Assembly: GCA_903820655.1 (NCBI GenBank)
Contig: CAIJIA010000094.1
Coordinates: forward strand, 1-6,896
Source of the DNA: an uncultured Chloroflexota bacterium
GTDB taxonomy: Bacteria > Chloroflexota > Limnocylindria > Limnocylindrales > Limnocylindraceae
Length of the DNA: 6,896 nucleotides
Reading direction: 5' to 3'
Numbering within the stretch: the first letter of the stretch is position 1; the number at the start of each line of letters is the position of its first letter. This document shows, one piece after another, positions 6,601-6,896 of the stretch. The notes below the pieces were generated by a model. The model searched no databases. It saw only the letters and a list, made by a program, of their open reading frames with translations, and was not told the origin of the DNA. The translations under genes were made by a program, and so were the position numbers.

Positions 6601-6896
6601 GGGTTTTGGAAATACGAGATGGTCAGCACGCCCCAGCTGTTTGCGAAGAACGCAACCGACGTAGCAACTGCAATCCAGCGCCATGCGGGCCGCGCAACGG
6701 CGAGTGCAATCGTGAGTGGAATCGCCGGGAAGAGATATCGCTCATGGACACGCGTTGGTAGAACGAAGAAGGCGATGGCGAGGATGGCAACGGCGGTGAC
6801 TGTTCGAGTGGCCGTGTCGCGTCGTACGTATCGCATTGCAACGAGCACGGCGGCGGCGATCGCCGCGCTGCCGATAGCGACTCCTGGGATTCCAAT
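3573..6896 (-). CDS. Giant membrane glycosyltransferase: Gpi18-like C-terminal module fused to a PMT/GT39-type module, N-terminus cut by window edge
   Basis: Residues are numbered from the GTG at 6846-6848, giving 1091; the frame stays open for 16 more codons to the edge, so the true start lies outside. Residues 1-120 are the helical end of a polytopic transferase with TRVHERYLFP (32-41). A basic linker (121-160) follows. The second module matches dolichyl/polyprenyl-phosphate-mannose protein mannosyltransferases: TM1 161-175, extracytoplasmic FDEVYH (188-193) with the essential-type Asp-Glu pair, THPHLAKYLIALG (216-228), FVQSRIGMNDVYLL (591-604), ASKWVAIYG (644-652), SSPWWAWPLDLKPVWFF (805-821) and FQYHYYPTSQIALIGL (889-904), ending with a helix at 1053-1075 and a basic tail. 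Between 235 and 548 lies a beta-propeller-like insert. Known: such enzymes take a sugar from a polyprenyl-phosphate carrier and transfer it on the outer face of the membrane. Donor and acceptor here are unknown. The final 90 bp overlap the opposing cupin gene. Confidence 0.9.
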   Translation of the reverse strand: MGIPGVAIGSAAIAAAVLVAMRYVRRDTATRTVTAVAILAIAFFVLPTRVHERYLFPAIPLTIALAVARPAWRWIAVATSVAFFANSWGVLTISYFQNPGLPNLGVFTDALQTPFAVAAIATAITATLVAAIWLAWKDEKRTAIARPLAAQQKRVNAVPRRAVIAKPEPRRTLTRIDLWLLVLVAVSALSLRDWRVGEPTHFQFDEVYHVRTATEFMQDWKYGEPHAIYEYTHPHLAKYLIALGLETFGAPRVDAQTTYATTIGAIAARPEDALSAGRIWIAGPDEISVLDASTRTVLGSLPLHGVSQLFAAHDGSLWGATSSGTIFSADRATADQGGTSGLRTWSVSGGTISGIAPLTSGDVALVQRDLVLLVRDGVTVASAPLARGSSVTALTVDGEERIFVTSASGLTSYAARDLSAMRSSPIGGGAAAVVAVDWFDSPRLYVASRDGVRVYNAKNEIVTLMAQITIPGATAIVPSDASRMVHVVAPGPDGTGASLWTVEPNGNARFADVAVSADALMLGVNGAALDASAERGDGGNGELLLAAPSGAITQVNVGDLAAGWRWPGVIAGALAAALLVLLARLLTERRDVAVLVGVLALLDGAGFVQSRIGMNDVYLLALLLGGAVAFVAWLQGRVRGALSGGLLLLVAGLLLGGALASKWVAIYGIFGLGIIWLARTAPGRLLVAAGLALLGAVLLPPALAVADGSTRIPNLPFAAVLALLLAATGAAIHRAGGISRRDATPRSLLGLLSLPGEATLIFLTLAVLPLGIYIASYLPWVALGNQLIAGWPIGTTGQTLTDLTVSMYRYHDTLRVAHAASSPWWAWPLDLKPVWFFQSSFTAGGSSWTAAVYDGGNVLSRILSVGGALWLAVEAWRRRSWGLASVLVLGLALWLPWARIDRAAFQYHYYPTSQIALIGLALLLADLRAGSLRAAQIVRISGACAVLAAPVLWMATGALCALAGVTSVYPESQVCLSGGFGTPGPLVGAIALVPATVAAWSILGARDVRRIFTITIGSIAAVALIWYPNWSALPLPAGMHNWYQGILPTWTWPFQFGVTLESPAETALVSSATLVVGVLLLCAAAAGAYGASRLSATARRKLDEDRA
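5205..6131 (-). other. Beta-propeller-like domain inserted in extracytoplasmic loop 1 of the GT39 module
   Basis: This segment covers about residues 240-548 of the glycosyltransferase. It lacks long hydrophobic helices and has repeating strand-turn units of about 40-45 residues: GRIWIAGPDEISVLDAST (261-278), SLWGATSSGTIFSADRA (300-316), ERIFVTSASGLTSYAARD (384-401) and RLYVASRDGVRVYNAKN (427-443), the last the clearest. Each has a (I/L)(W/F/Y)(V/I/G)A-type strand, a small-residue turn and a following strand. About six or seven blades would fit, as in WD40, NHL or PQQ-type propellers. The insert sits directly after THPHLAK and before the next helix at 550, so it should project outside the cytoplasmic membrane. 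It could bind the acceptor or another envelope component. Exact blade count and subfamily cannot be settled by eye. Confidence 0.6.
6489..6896 (-). other. C-terminal part of a Gpi18-like polytopic mannosyltransferase module
   Basis: The segment comprises the 16 codons at the edge plus residues 1-120 of the large protein. It has hydrophobic helices at about 15-31, 42-51 with 57-69, and 98-119, plus the TRVHERYLFP motif (32-41) on a loop between helices. A T/R-x-HERYL(F/Y)P motif near the C-terminus is typical of bacterial polytopic transferases related to Gpi18 (COG5542-type), as I recall the family. The catalytic front half, with its expected first-loop acidic residues, lies outside the window, so neither its presence nor activity can be judged. 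The module ends in KDEKR, on the cytoplasmic side by the positive-inside rule, where the linker to the GT39 module begins. Confidence 0.55.

Overview
The window is a densely packed stretch of bacterial DNA of moderately high to high G+C. It holds six protein-coding genes on alternating strands with almost no spare sequence, and I see no RNA gene, mobile element or CRISPR array. No gene-free stretch exceeds 82 bases. Housekeeping folate and purine genes, apparently leaderless promoters and very large polytopic lipid-linked glycosyltransferases would suit a compact Chloroflexota or actinobacterial-type genome. That placement is an inference; the window has no marker that fixes it.

Layout. A MidA-family SAM methyltransferase runs off the left edge on the minus strand (1-737). 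It diverges from folK (772-1362, plus) across only 34 bp, where each gene has a TAnnnT hexamer exactly 7 nt before its ATG. folK converges, with a 4-bp gap, on a PurH homologue (1367-2749, minus) whose C-terminal AICAR-transformylase fold is clear. Its key catalytic positions are substituted and its cyclohydrolase half is eroded. An 82-bp divergent gap leads to a small three-helix membrane protein of unknown family (2832-3245, plus) and a cupin-fold protein without the usual metal ligands (3282-3662, plus), probably cotranscribed. The cupin gene overlaps tail-to-tail by 90 bp with a very large minus-strand gene that fills the rest of the window and runs off its right edge (3573-6896).

The large gene is the most unusual item. 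One open frame encodes the C-terminal end of a Gpi18-like polytopic mannosyltransferase (TRVHERYLFP motif), a basic cytoplasmic linker, and a full PMT/GT39-type glycosyltransferase. The GT39 module carries about 310 residues of beta-propeller-like sequence inserted between its first transmembrane helix and the rest of the membrane domain. I infer a two-module membrane enzyme using polyprenyl-phosphate sugars, with a large extracytoplasmic sensor or substrate-binding domain.

Functional links are modest. FolK makes folate precursors and a canonical PurH uses 10-formyl-tetrahydrofolate, so those two genes share a theme. The membrane protein, cupin and glycosyltransferase may all concern the envelope, but the sequence does not prove it.
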